From Candidatus Hydrogenedentota bacterium (GTDB taxonomy: Bacteria; Hydrogenedentota; Hydrogenedentia; Hydrogenedentales; JAEUWI01): 64,000 nt of DNA. The stretch lies in assembly GCA_016791475.1 (NCBI GenBank), contig JAEUWI010000028.1:28641-92640 (forward strand), in the 5' to 3' direction. Positions 35,427 through 44,170 of this stretch are shown here, in pieces (within the stretch, counting starts at the first letter, position 1; each line of letters opens with the position of its first letter). The notes below the pieces were generated by a model. The model had not been told where the DNA came from. It worked only from the letters and a program-made list of their open reading frames with translations, and did not search any database. The translations under genes were made by a program, and so were the position numbers.

Positions 35427-36294
35427 GAACGCGCACGATACAAGAAACCTGCAAAGCGGCTTTCGCGACTTACAGGGACAACAGCGACAACAGAGACGGC
35501 AGGAAAAAAGCATCGCAGAATATCTGTCGTCCCTGCTGTCTCTGTTGTCTCTTATGTCCCTGACGTCCCTGTTGCTCATAACCACACGCGCCACCGCCCA
35601 GGAAACTAAAAAGCCCGCCATCGAATGGAAGACCGACTACCACGAGGCCCTCAAACTCGCAAAGGAACAGAACAAGCCACTGCTCATCGATTTCTTCGCC
35701 ACGTGGTGCGGGCCCTGCCGCATGATGGACGAGCAGGTCTACACGGACCCGGAAGTGATCGCGGCGATGGGGAGTTTTGTGACGGTGAAGGTGGACATCG
35801 ACGCCGATGAGAAAACCGCCATGGCCTACGGGGTCCACAGCATCCCGCGCAACGTGGTGTTGAACGTGCACGGCGAGATGATCGGTGATCGCCTGGGCTT
35901 TATGGAGAGCGAGGAATTCATCGCCTATTTGAAGGACGCGGGCGAGAACACGCACAAGAAGATCGAAGGCACGGTGATCGCCGTGCCCGAGGGAAGCGCC
36001 CCGGAGAAAACGTCCATCACGGCGGACGCGAAGCAGGAAGAGGTAATGGCGCTGCTGGCGGACCCCGATCCGGAAGTGCGCAAGGCAACACGGGAAACGG
36101 TACTGAAACTCGACGCCGCGCTGGTGAAAGGCTGGATGCGCCAGGGACTCGCCAGCGCCTACCTGGGCGAGCGAATCGCGGCGAAGGAAACGCTTGCGGC
36201 CCTCGACCCGGACGCGGCGGCGAACTTCGACCCCTGGGCAAGTGAGGCGGACCGCGCGACGGCTTTGGCGGCGATGGGGAAGGATGAAGGATGA
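35413..36294 (+). CDS. Exported thioredoxin-fold protein with C-terminal helical domain
   Basis: A 293-residue protein. A thioredoxin-like domain (~70-180) carries DFFATWCGPCRMMDEQVY with redox cysteines C99 and C102 and the cis-Pro segment GVHSIPRNV, as in DsbD-gamma/thioredoxin-7-like proteins. A small helical domain of HEAT/TPR-like character (~200-290) follows. The signal core SLLSLLSLMSLTSLL (residues 40-54) is encoded exactly by five 9-nt repeat units, with cleavage probable near ATAQ (~63). The ATG at 35413 overlaps the cytochrome gene by 14 bases; an earlier ATG (35386) is possible. A periplasmic reductant for the cytochrome's heme-binding cysteines is a reasonable guess. The stop lies inside a GATGAAG heptamer repeat. 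Confidence 0.85.
   Translation: MGRIENAHDTRNLQSGFRDLQGQQRQQRRQEKSIAEYLSSLLSLLSLMSLTSLLLITTRATAQETKKPAIEWKTDYHEALKLAKEQNKPLLIDFFATWCGPCRMMDEQVYTDPEVIAAMGSFVTVKVDIDADEKTAMAYGVHSIPRNVVLNVHGEMIGDRLGFMESEEFIAYLKDAGENTHKKIEGTVIAVPEGSAPEKTSITADAKQEEVMALLADPDPEVRKATRETVLKLDAALVKGWMRQGLASAYLGERIAAKETLAALDPDAAANFDPWASEADRATALAAMGKDEG
35475..35574. repeat. 9-nt-unit inverted repeat encoding a signal-peptide core
   Basis: The left arm has GGGACAACA, GCGACAACA and GAGACGGCA (35475-35501). The right arm has TCCCTGCTG, TCTCTGTTG, TCTCTTATG, TCCCTGACG and TCCCTGTTG (35530-35574). The arms are roughly complementary. Both are read in frame: the left as QGQQRQQRR, the right as SLL-SLL-SLM-SLT-SLL. Confidence 0.9.
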
Positions 36295-36420
36295 AGGATG
36301 AAGGATGAAGTGTGAAGAGATTAGAAGTGGGAAGAGATTAAGCGTAGAGGGCGGGGGTTAAAACGGAAGCGTGAAGTCGCCATCCCCTTCATCCTTCATC
36401 CTTCAAATTTCATCCTTCAC
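36283..36420. repeat. GATGAAG heptamer repeats between convergent genes
   Basis: Four exact tandem GATGAAG units (36283-36310) followed by TGTGAAG lie at the end of the thioredoxin gene. An inverted set (CTTCATC-type, 36388-36420) lies at the end of the minus-strand oxidoreductase gene. The TGA stops of both genes fall inside these units. About 70 bases of purine-rich sequence without a gene separate the arms. Confidence 0.9.
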
Positions 36421-37532
36421 AATTCAACCGTCTTTCCCGTCTCCGCGGCCTCGTAGAGCCCGTAGATCGCCTTCAAGACCCGCAAGCACTCACGCGGGGT
36501 CATGGGCGGCTCACCGAGTCCCACGGCGGCGCGCACGCAGGCCCCGGTATAGGCCGTGTAGTGCACGTAGTCCGTCGGGCCGTTGAATTCTTCGACCTGC
36601 GAATTCTCGGCGGAGGTATCCTGCCAGCGCACGCGACGGCGATCCTCGGAGCTGAGCTCTATCCAGCCTTTGGAGCCCCAGATGCGGATGAGCGACTCGT
36701 CGTCGCTCTTGCGATAGTAGCCCGAGGTCATGGTGCCCAGCGCCCCGTTGTCGTAGCGCATGGTCATGGCCACGGAATCTTCAATATTGATGGGTTGACC
36801 GCCGATGTTCGTGGCGAAACCGGTCACGTGGGTGATGGACGCGCCCGTGATGTACATGGACAGATCAAGCCAGTGGATGCCGAGCCAAGTGAGATGCCCG
36901 CCGCCGGCGCGGTTCTTATCGGCAAACCAGGATTGGTGATAGCCCGGATTGGTGAGGCGTGTTTGATCCTCCACGAAACGCACTTCGATGCCATACATCT
37001 TGCCGATGACACCATCGGTCATGAGTTGCTTCGCCTTGATCATCTCGGGGTTGGTGCGGTTGGCCAGCGCGAGGCAGAGGTTGAGTTTCTTTGATTCCGC
37101 CAGTTCTGTGAGGGGCGCGAAATCCTCCGCGCGGGTGCAGGCGGGCTTTTCCGCAAGCACGTGACAGCCCGCCTCCAGCGCATCGCGGATCGCGTCGGGG
37201 GCCTGGACGGCTTCCATCGTAATAACGGCAAACTCGGGCTTTTCCGTTGCGAAGAGTTCGGCGCGGTCCTTGTACACCTTGACCAGTTTGGGCCCTATCA
37301 TCTGGCGCGCTTTTTCCTCCGCCGTGCCATCCGGATCGGCAAGCACCACGGACACGACCTCGGGGGCCTTGGCGAGGCCGGTGTAGTAGGCCTCCAGATG
37401 CGCTCCGCTCTTGTTGGTGATGATGGCGGCTTTGATTCCGTGCTCGCCTTCGGCCTGCGCCCGCGCGGACGAAGCGGCGGCGAGACTGGCCGCACCGATC
37501 AGCGATTGTCCCAGAAAGTGGCGTCTGTTCAT
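36417..37532 (-). CDS. Tat-type Gfo/Idh/MocA family oxidoreductase
   Basis: A 371-residue protein with a twin-arginine-type leader (MNRRHFLGQSLIGAASLAAA...ARAQ). A Rossmann domain (~35-155) contains ADPDGT at the end of beta-2 and HVLAEKPAC, the conserved EKP lysine. The C-terminal alpha/beta domain has GGGHLTWLGIHWLDLSMYITG with the usual catalytic-site histidine. The frame extends 68 codons upstream, but the ATG at 37532 with AGGAG gives the Tat leader. Such NAD(P)-dependent sugar oxidoreductases are abundant in Planctomycetes-like bacteria; the substrate is unknown. The second paralogue lies upstream across a repeat-bearing gap. Confidence 0.92.
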   Translation of the reverse strand: MNRRHFLGQSLIGAASLAAASSARAQAEGEHGIKAAIITNKSGAHLEAYYTGLAKAPEVVSVVLADPDGTAEEKARQMIGPKLVKVYKDRAELFATEKPEFAVITMEAVQAPDAIRDALEAGCHVLAEKPACTRAEDFAPLTELAESKKLNLCLALANRTNPEMIKAKQLMTDGVIGKMYGIEVRFVEDQTRLTNPGYHQSWFADKNRAGGGHLTWLGIHWLDLSMYITGASITHVTGFATNIGGQPINIEDSVAMTMRYDNGALGTMTSGYYRKSDDESLIRIWGSKGWIELSSEDRRRVRWQDTSAENSQVEEFNGPTDYVHYTAYTGACVRAAVGLGEPPMTPRECLRVLKAIYGLYEAAETGKTVEL

Positions 37533-37905
37533 GAGGGGCTCCTGAAGAGTTCTGAAGAAAAGATTTTCAGCCGCGAAAGAACGCAAAGTAAGAACACAGG
37601 TAATACTTGATTCGATTGGCACGACTTCGAGCTTGCCAGGCCAACTCTCATATCGAATAATACGCGACCTGCTGGGAGCGCAGGCGTCTCGCCTGCTCGT
37701 GCACCGTAGGTGCACATCTGCCATGGCGCATTCCAAGTAGGTTTCAAAAGTCAGACATTCGCATGCAGACTCGTTTGCCCTTCACCACATGCGCCTTCGG
37801 CACATGATGCAGGCGGGACGCCTGCGCTCCCAGCCGTGCCCACGCTCCTCGCAGCATTGAGCCGTGGCGCGATATCAAAGATTCAGCTTCCCCGGACCAA
37901 GGGGC
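37533..37905. other. Intergenic gap with 26-bp inverted repeat
   Basis: A 373-base gap between two Gfo/Idh/MocA genes on the minus strand, with no convincing gene. Arms at 37671-37696 and 37809-37834 are complementary with one mismatch and share the pattern GGGAGCGCAGGCG. A small inner palindrome (GTGCACCGTAGGTGCAC, 37700-37716) lies between them. The first 60 bases hold a GCGAAAGAACGCAAAG motif. Confidence 0.8.
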
Positions 37906-39186
37906 TCAGACCACCGGCTCCCAGCCGGGCTCGTAGTCGCGTGTCCACAATTTCATGGCGTCCGCATCATCGACAAAGTGACCATTCGCGGGATGACAGC
38001 GCAAGGCGCGGCCGGTGCGCTGGGCGATGTTGCCCAGGTGGCACAACAGCGTGCTCTTGTAGGCATCCTCGATGCCGCTGGCGAGTCCCGTGGTGCGATC
38101 CTCGCGCACGGCGGCCACAAAGTCGGCGACGTGCTCGATATCTCCGCGCCCGCCGGTCTCCGTGCGAAGGACCTTGTTCTCCATGTCGAGCACCGAGAAA
38201 TTTCCACCGTCCGTCATGGTGAGGGTACCCTTCTCGCCATAGAAATTGATGAAATCCGGCTCGAAAGGATTGCAACTCTGACCCTGCCAGGTGATGAGCT
38301 TGCCGTCCAGGAACTCGAAGCCCGTCGATTGTGTGTCGGGCGTTTCCTGATCGTCGGCGAAGGCGTAGCGCCCGCCCATGGACGTGACGCGCGTGGGAAA
38401 GTCCACCTGGAGGCCCCAGCGGCAGAGATCGAGCAAATGCACGCCGTTGTTGCCCAGTTCGCCGTTGCCCCAGTGCCAGAACCAATGCCAGTTGTAGTGA
38501 ATGCGGTTGCTCAAGAAGGGTACACGCGGCGCGGGGCCTTGCCAGAGCTCATAGTCCAGATGCGGCGGAACATTGGCGGGTTTTCCGGTGCCGATGGTGG
38601 TCCGGTTGCCGCCGAGGGTGGCGCGAGCGGAGTAAACCTTGCCGATCTCGCCACTGTGGAGCGTCGCCATGGCCTTCTGGATGTTCGCGCTGCTGCGGCG
38701 TTGCGTACCCACCTGCACGGCGCGGTTGTGCTTGCGCGCGGCCTCCGCCATCAGCTCGGCCTCGCGCGGATTGTGGCTGCACGGCTTTTCGACGTAGACG
38801 TGCTTGCCCGCCGCACAGGCCAGGATCGTGGCGGGCGCGTGCCAGTGGTTCGGGGCGGCGCAGACCAGCGCGTTGACCTCGGGATCGTCGAGGATCCTGC
38901 GGAAGTCGCCGATTTCCCGCGGGCGCGCGTGGCCCGCCTTTTCCACGATGGCCGCTGCCGGGCCGGTGCGCTCGGAATCGGTGTCGCACACATACCGCAC
39001 TTCCACACCGGGCTGGGTCGCGAAGTGTTCCGTTAGCGCAAGGCCGCGCGACAGGCCCATCACGCCGACGACGACACGATTGGCCGGGGCCTCCTGCGCA
39101 CGGGCGGCGCTTGAAGCCAGGGCCAGGCCCGCCGCACCGACAGCGCTCCGGTTGATGAACTGCCTGCGATTGAGGGTTCCCGACAT
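37906..39186 (-). CDS. Tat-type Gfo/Idh/MocA family oxidoreductase
   Basis: A 426-residue exported oxidoreductase with twin-arginine leader LNRRQFINRSAVGAAGLALA ending ARAQ. The NAD-binding GVMGLSRGLAL is a slightly unusual variant of the usual GxGxxG. ALVCAAPNHWHAPATILACAAGKHVYVEKPCSHN gives the conserved EKP motif. The C-terminal part carries the family-typical WHWGNGELGNNGVHLLDLCRWGL. GGGAG precedes the ATG. It is larger than the neighbouring paralogue and belongs to the NHWH-type group common in Planctomycetes-like genomes. The substrate is probably a sugar or sugar acid. Confidence 0.92.
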   Translation of the reverse strand: MSGTLNRRQFINRSAVGAAGLALASSAARAQEAPANRVVVGVMGLSRGLALTEHFATQPGVEVRYVCDTDSERTGPAAAIVEKAGHARPREIGDFRRILDDPEVNALVCAAPNHWHAPATILACAAGKHVYVEKPCSHNPREAELMAEAARKHNRAVQVGTQRRSSANIQKAMATLHSGEIGKVYSARATLGGNRTTIGTGKPANVPPHLDYELWQGPAPRVPFLSNRIHYNWHWFWHWGNGELGNNGVHLLDLCRWGLQVDFPTRVTSMGGRYAFADDQETPDTQSTGFEFLDGKLITWQGQSCNPFEPDFINFYGEKGTLTMTDGGNFSVLDMENKVLRTETGGRGDIEHVADFVAAVREDRTTGLASGIEDAYKSTLLCHLGNIAQRTGRALRCHPANGHFVDDADAMKLWTRDYEPGWEPVV

Positions 39187-39224
39187 GTTTCACGCTCCCG
39201 TGTCAGTTCTCGTCCGAGATTGAT

Positions 39225-39330
39225 GGGTCTTATGGGTCTTATGGGTCGAATGGGTCGAATGGGTCGAATGGGTCAGAATGCAAATTCGGTGTAGTACCTC
39301 ATAGGACCCATAAGACTCATACGACCCATT
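39225..39330. repeat. GGGTCTTAT/GGGTCGAAT 9-nt repeat with inverted arm
   Basis: Six tandem 9-nt-type units (GGGTCTTAT twice, GGGTCGAAT three times, then a degenerate GGGTCAGAAT; 39225-39278) and an inverted arm of GACCCATAA, GACTCATAC and GACCCATTC type (39303-39330). It fills most of the 156-base gap between the RidA-like and Gfo/Idh/MocA genes. Confidence 0.88.
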
Positions 39331-39342
39331 CTTAACCATCTC

Positions 39343-39834
39343 TCAGATAATCGCTACCGCCTCGATTTCGATCATCAACCCCGGAATCGCCAGCGCGGGC
39401 GTGCCGACCGCCGTGGAGGCCGGGTAGGGCTGCTTGAGGTATTCCTTGCGCACTTTGCGGTAGGCCGGAAGATCGCGGGCTATGTCCACGAAGTACGAAC
39501 GCAGGATTACGATATTTTCAAAGCCCGCGCCCGCTTCGGCCAGCACCTTGCCGATACGGTCGAAGGTCTGCCGCATCTGCGTTTCCATATCGGCGTTGTA
39601 ATCTTCCGGGCCTTGCCCTGAAACAAAGATAACTGTTTGTCCGCCTTCCGCCTTGATGCCTGGCGTGTAGCCCGAGTCGGCGGCGGGGGCGGCGTCGGGA
39701 TCGAGGCCGGTGAGCTTGACGTTGCTCGCGGCGACAGCCGTGGTGGAAGAAAGGATGGCCGCGCCGCCCGCGAGGCCCGCGATGGTTCCGGTCATGAAAG
39801 CCCTGCGTTCCTGGGGCGTAGATTCGTGGGTCAC
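39343..39834 (-). CDS. RidA/YjgF-family protein with Tat-like leader
   Basis: A 163-residue protein: a leader (ERRAFMTGTIAGLAGGAAIL...AVAAS, residues ~10-36) followed by a RidA-type domain (VIFVSGQGPEDYNADMETQMRQTFDRIGKVLAEAGAGFENIVILRSYFVD, ...AIPGLMIEIEAVAII). RidA proteins deaminate reactive enamine/imine intermediates. The usual substrate-binding Arg of true RidA (around RSYFVD/YRKVRKEY) cannot be assigned with certainty, so it may belong to another Rid subgroup. The start is GTG at 39834 with AGGAG seven bases upstream. Export of a Rid protein is unusual. Confidence 0.85.
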   Translation of the reverse strand: MTHESTPQERRAFMTGTIAGLAGGAAILSSTTAVAASNVKLTGLDPDAAPAADSGYTPGIKAEGGQTVIFVSGQGPEDYNADMETQMRQTFDRIGKVLAEAGAGFENIVILRSYFVDIARDLPAYRKVRKEYLKQPYPASTAVGTPALAIPGLMIEIEAVAII

Positions 39835-40059
39835 GATAGTTTCTCCTGATGTTACTGGTGCCGTGGGAATCGAACGTCGATTATAGACTGCGGGGGATGG
39901 GCCGTCAATTGGGTTGGATTCGAGAAAATCTGCGTGACACCATCACCCGACACGCACTGGCATAAAGTGCGCATAGCATTCGCTTCAACGCGCCCATTTG
40001 GCACCGCGCTCCGGATTACGTTACATTCATGCCACGAACTTCACCCTTGAGCCCAAACC

Positions 40060-40485
40060 ATGATCCCCATCACCGACCATATCATCCTCGACGACGACGA
40101 GATCCAGGAGAGCTTCATCCGCAGCTCCGGCCCCGGCGGACAAAACGTCAACAAGACGTCCACGGGCGTGCAACTGCGCTTCAACGCGGCGCTATCGCCT
40201 GCGCTGTCGGAGTCGGTCCGCGCGCGATTGCTGGCGCTGGCGGGATCGCGCGCCACGGCCGACGGGGTGATTATCATCACGGCCACGGAGCATCGTAGCC
40301 AACTGGCGAATCGAGAGGAGGCCCTGGCGCGGCTGGTGGCGCTGATCCGTCAGGCGACGGTGCGCCCCAAGTATCGCCGACCCACGCGCCCCTCGAAAGC
40401 GGCCAAAGAGCGCCGCATGGAGGGCAAGGCGCGGCGCGGCGAGGTGAAGAAGACGCGGGGGCCCGTGCGGGGCGGCGACGACTGA
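40060..40485 (+). CDS. arfB: Peptidyl-tRNA hydrolase ArfB (YaeJ) ribosome-rescue factor
   Basis: A 141-residue release-factor-like protein. The GGQ catalytic loop is SSGPGGQNVNKTST (G26-G27-Q28), which hydrolyses peptidyl-tRNA on stalled ribosomes. The C-terminal tail is strongly basic (RPTRPSKAAKERRMEGKARRGEVKKTRG, ~105-132), matching the ArfB tail that enters the empty mRNA channel. Length and architecture fit ArfB rather than RF1/RF2. It is a single gene, convergent with a DUF1559-like gene. Confidence 0.93.
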   Translation: MIPITDHIILDDDEIQESFIRSSGPGGQNVNKTSTGVQLRFNAALSPALSESVRARLLALAGSRATADGVIIITATEHRSQLANREEALARLVALIRQATVRPKYRRPTRPSKAAKERRMEGKARRGEVKKTRGPVRGGDD

Positions 40486-40491
40486 AAGCAA

Positions 40492-40528
40492 CGCCGGGAA
40501 GCGGCCTCGTTGGAGGCGCTTCCCGGCG
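40492..40528. terminator. Bidirectional terminator-like hairpin
   Basis: A perfect 12-bp stem (CGCCGGGAAGCG at 40492-40503, complement at 40517-40528), extended inward by CCTC/GAGG. It lies between convergent arfB and the DUF1559-like gene. Very stable; likely ends transcription from both sides. Confidence 0.65.
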
Positions 40529-40566
40529 AAGCGGTCGGGGTTATATCGTGGTGACTGCGGTGCGGC

Positions 40567-41643
<1,077 letters not shown>

Positions 41644-41953
41644 TTCGATTCTCCTTTGTCTTGGTGAGACTCTTGTTTGTTGGAGTGCATATGACATGAC
41701 AATGGCGCACAGCATAGTCGGTCTCTGTTAGGTGTGCTTCAGTCATCTGCTAGAAAACGATGAGGGGAGGGCGGGATGGGGGTTGTGGGCCGGGGTTCGC
41801 GCTTTTCTAACAATAACTTCGCCAAAAACTAAGCGCGGACTCATTCTTCCGAAACAGCGGCGGGCCACAATGACCATGTACCGGGTGTTGGCTGCACCCC
41901 GAACAGTGGCATCGTATAGATCCCCCCTCGGAACAAAAATCGGAGAAATGAAA
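41644..41953. other. Divergent intergenic region between two DUF1559-like genes
   Basis: A 310-base gap holding both ribosome binding sites and presumably both promoters. I find no clear paired -35/-10 elements, repeat array or small gene. Longer frames that run into it from each side lack ribosome binding sites. Confidence 0.6.
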
Positions 41954-43033
41954 ATGCGCAAACGTGGTTTCACCCTGATCGAACTGCTGGTGGTGATCGC
42001 CATCATCGGCATCCTGGCGGCCATCCTGCTTCCCGCGCTGGCCCGCGCACGCGAGGCGGCCCGCCGCGCGAGCTGTCAGAACAACCTGAAGCAGATGGGT
42101 CTCGTGCTCAAGATGTATGCCAACGAATCCAAAGGCCAGCGCTTCCCGCGGCTGGGGCTTCAGGAGAATCTGGAGGCAAAGGAGTATCGTGATGATCCCT
42201 CGGGAACGGTTCCCTTTACGGACTGGGATCTGGATGCGCAGAACGTGCCCTCGGGCGTGGAGCTCTACCCGGAGTATCTCACCGATCTGAAGATTGTATT
42301 CTGCCCATCGGATAGCGAAAGTGTTGAAGAGTACACCGACTGCTCCACGAACCCGCCGGGAATCTGGTGCGAAGGGGCGGAAGGCAATCTGCCCACGAGT
42401 CACCCCCTTTACGGCACCGTGGCGCCCGGCGCGCTGGAAGACGCGAGCTATACCTACTGGCCCTGGGTCATCGATTCCGTGGATCAGTTCGGCACGCTCG
42501 TGACCATCACCATGGGCAAGTCGGACTATGGCATGATGAACCTCGAGGGCGGCATCGGCGACTGGCTCGACGCGGGCTTTGGGACGACGCTTCAGTCCTT
42601 CTACGACAATCTGGAGAAGGACATCAACGTGGGGAGCTGGCCCGCCGCGCAGGTGGCGGCCCATGTGGCGGATTTCACCGGCATTAATATCAACGTGATC
42701 GGCAATGCCGGCGGCAGCACGATCCTGCGCCTCCGCGAGGGTGTGGAGCGCTTCCTCATCACCGACATCAACAATCCCGGAGGCTCGGCCAAGGCGCAGA
42801 GCACGACGCCGGTGATGTGGGATAACATTGGCACCGGCGCGCTGGTTCCCCCGCCCGCGGGCTGGTTCAAGGAAGAAGGCGCAGATTCTTTCAACCACAT
42901 TCCAGGCGGCTGCAACATCCTTTACATGGACGGCCACGTGGCCTTCTCCAAGTACGGCAGCAATGACGGCCAGATCCCGACGAGCAAGCTGGCCGCCGCC
43001 ATCGGCTTCAACTATTCGACGTGGGACGACTGA
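41954..43033 (+). CDS. DUF1559-like prepilin-type N-terminal protein
   Basis: A 359-residue paralogue of the previous gene, divergently transcribed. The leader [18 protein letters not shown] and [21 protein letters not shown] are almost identical, also at DNA level over about 130 bases. The C-terminal [15 protein letters not shown] motif is present. Of two ATGs (41948, 41954) the second has GGAG at eight bases, so it is preferred. The middle part differs strongly from the paralogue (several Cys, Tyr/Trp-rich), suggesting different partners or ligands. A strong hairpin at 43063-43103 follows the stop. Confidence 0.92.
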   Translation: MRKRGFTLIELLVVIAIIGILAAILLPALARAREAARRASCQNNLKQMGLVLKMYANESKGQRFPRLGLQENLEAKEYRDDPSGTVPFTDWDLDAQNVPSGVELYPEYLTDLKIVFCPSDSESVEEYTDCSTNPPGIWCEGAEGNLPTSHPLYGTVAPGALEDASYTYWPWVIDSVDQFGTLVTITMGKSDYGMMNLEGGIGDWLDAGFGTTLQSFYDNLEKDINVGSWPAAQVAAHVADFTGININVIGNAGGSTILRLREGVERFLITDINNPGGSAKAQSTTPVMWDNIGTGALVPPPAGWFKEEGADSFNHIPGGCNILYMDGHVAFSKYGSNDGQIPTSKLAAAIGFNYSTWDD

Positions 43034-43062
43034 TCGGGGATCGGACGTGGGTGTAAACTGTT

Positions 43063-43103
43063 CCGTGCCGCGCGATCCGCCGAAGGTCGGACGCGCGGCA
43101 CGG
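43063..43103 (+). terminator. Terminator hairpin after DUF1559-like gene
   Basis: A perfect 12-bp stem (CCGTGCCGCGCG at 43063-43074, complement at 43092-43103) with a 17-base loop, followed by CGGTTTCG. It lies 30 bases after the stop at 43033. Confidence 0.55.
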
Positions 43104-43155
43104 CGGTTTCGTATCTGGCGGCATCGACCGTCTCTGACTTCAATGGAGAATTGAA

Positions 43156-44166
43156 ATGAACGTGATATTGAATGGGGGTATGGCCCTTTTCGCTTGTCTC
43201 GCGGCGCTGGCGGCTGCGCCGGCCCCCGATCTCGTCGTGAAGCCCGATCTCGTACTGACCCATACCAAGGTGGTGGATCAGGACGATATGTGCATCTGGG
43301 TCCACCCGACCGACCCGGCGCTGAGCGCCATCATCACGTCGGATAAACACGCGGGTATCTTGTTTGTCTATGATATGAACGGGAAGGCGATTCAGATAAT
43401 CGAGGGGGTGGGCAAGCCGGGCAACATCGATCTGCGCGACGGCTTCGACCTCAAGGGCAAGAAAACGAGCATCGTGGCCTTTAACGAACGCAATGAACTT
43501 AAGGTTCACGTCTACGCCATCGACTCAGAGACCCGAAAGCTCTCGCGCATTGATGATGGCGCGATTCAAACCGGTATGAACTACGGCATGACGCTCTATC
43601 ACAGCGCGAAGTCGGGCAAGTTTTACGCCATCACCGTTCCCAACGATACCGGCGGCGAAGTGGAGCAGTACGAACTCGCGGTGAACGCCGAAGGCAAGGT
43701 GACGGGCGCGAAAGTGCGGAGCTGGCCGATTACCGAGAGCGAAGGTTGTGTGGCGGATGATCGCACGGGCACGCTCTACATCGGCGAAGAGAAGGTGGGT
43801 ATCTGGCGCGCGGGCGCGGAGCCCGATGCGGAAGTAAAGGGCGAACTGGTCCATCCCGTGGGCACGAACGGACTGACGGCGGATGTGGAGGGGCTCACAC
43901 TGCTCCACGGCGCGGGCGACTATCGTTACCTCATCGCGTCGAGCCAGGGCAACAGCCGCTATAACATCTACAAGCTCGACGACGCCAGCACCTTTGTAAA
44001 GTCTTTCAGCGTAGAAGGCGCGACGGACACCGACGGGATCGATGTGTGCCCAGCCAACCTGGGGGAAAATTTTCCGGGCGGCGTCTTCGCCCTGCACAAT
44101 GGCGCGACGCCGCCCTTCGCAATTGAGATTTGTGATCTGCGGCAGTTGGGTCTGCCGCTGGAATAA
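43156..44166 (+). CDS. Secreted beta-propeller phytase
   Basis: A 336-residue exported protein with signal peptide MNVILNGGMALFACLAALAA. The body is the six-bladed phytase-like propeller. Typical segments: DDMCIWVHPTDPALSAIITSDKHAGILFVYDMNGK, NIDLRDGF, VADDRTGTLYIGEEKVGIWR, DVEGLTLLHGAGDYRYLIASSQGNSRYNIY and the closing DGIDVCP. These acidic clusters bind calcium and phytate in the known enzymes. It releases phosphate from inositol phosphates outside the cytoplasm. GGAGAA precedes the ATG. It ends four bases from the convergent ThuA gene. Confidence 0.93.
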   Translation: MNVILNGGMALFACLAALAAAPAPDLVVKPDLVLTHTKVVDQDDMCIWVHPTDPALSAIITSDKHAGILFVYDMNGKAIQIIEGVGKPGNIDLRDGFDLKGKKTSIVAFNERNELKVHVYAIDSETRKLSRIDDGAIQTGMNYGMTLYHSAKSGKFYAITVPNDTGGEVEQYELAVNAEGKVTGAKVRSWPITESEGCVADDRTGTLYIGEEKVGIWRAGAEPDAEVKGELVHPVGTNGLTADVEGLTLLHGAGDYRYLIASSQGNSRYNIYKLDDASTFVKSFSVEGATDTDGIDVCPANLGENFPGGVFALHNGATPPFAIEICDLRQLGLPLE

Positions 44167-44170
44167 GGGG

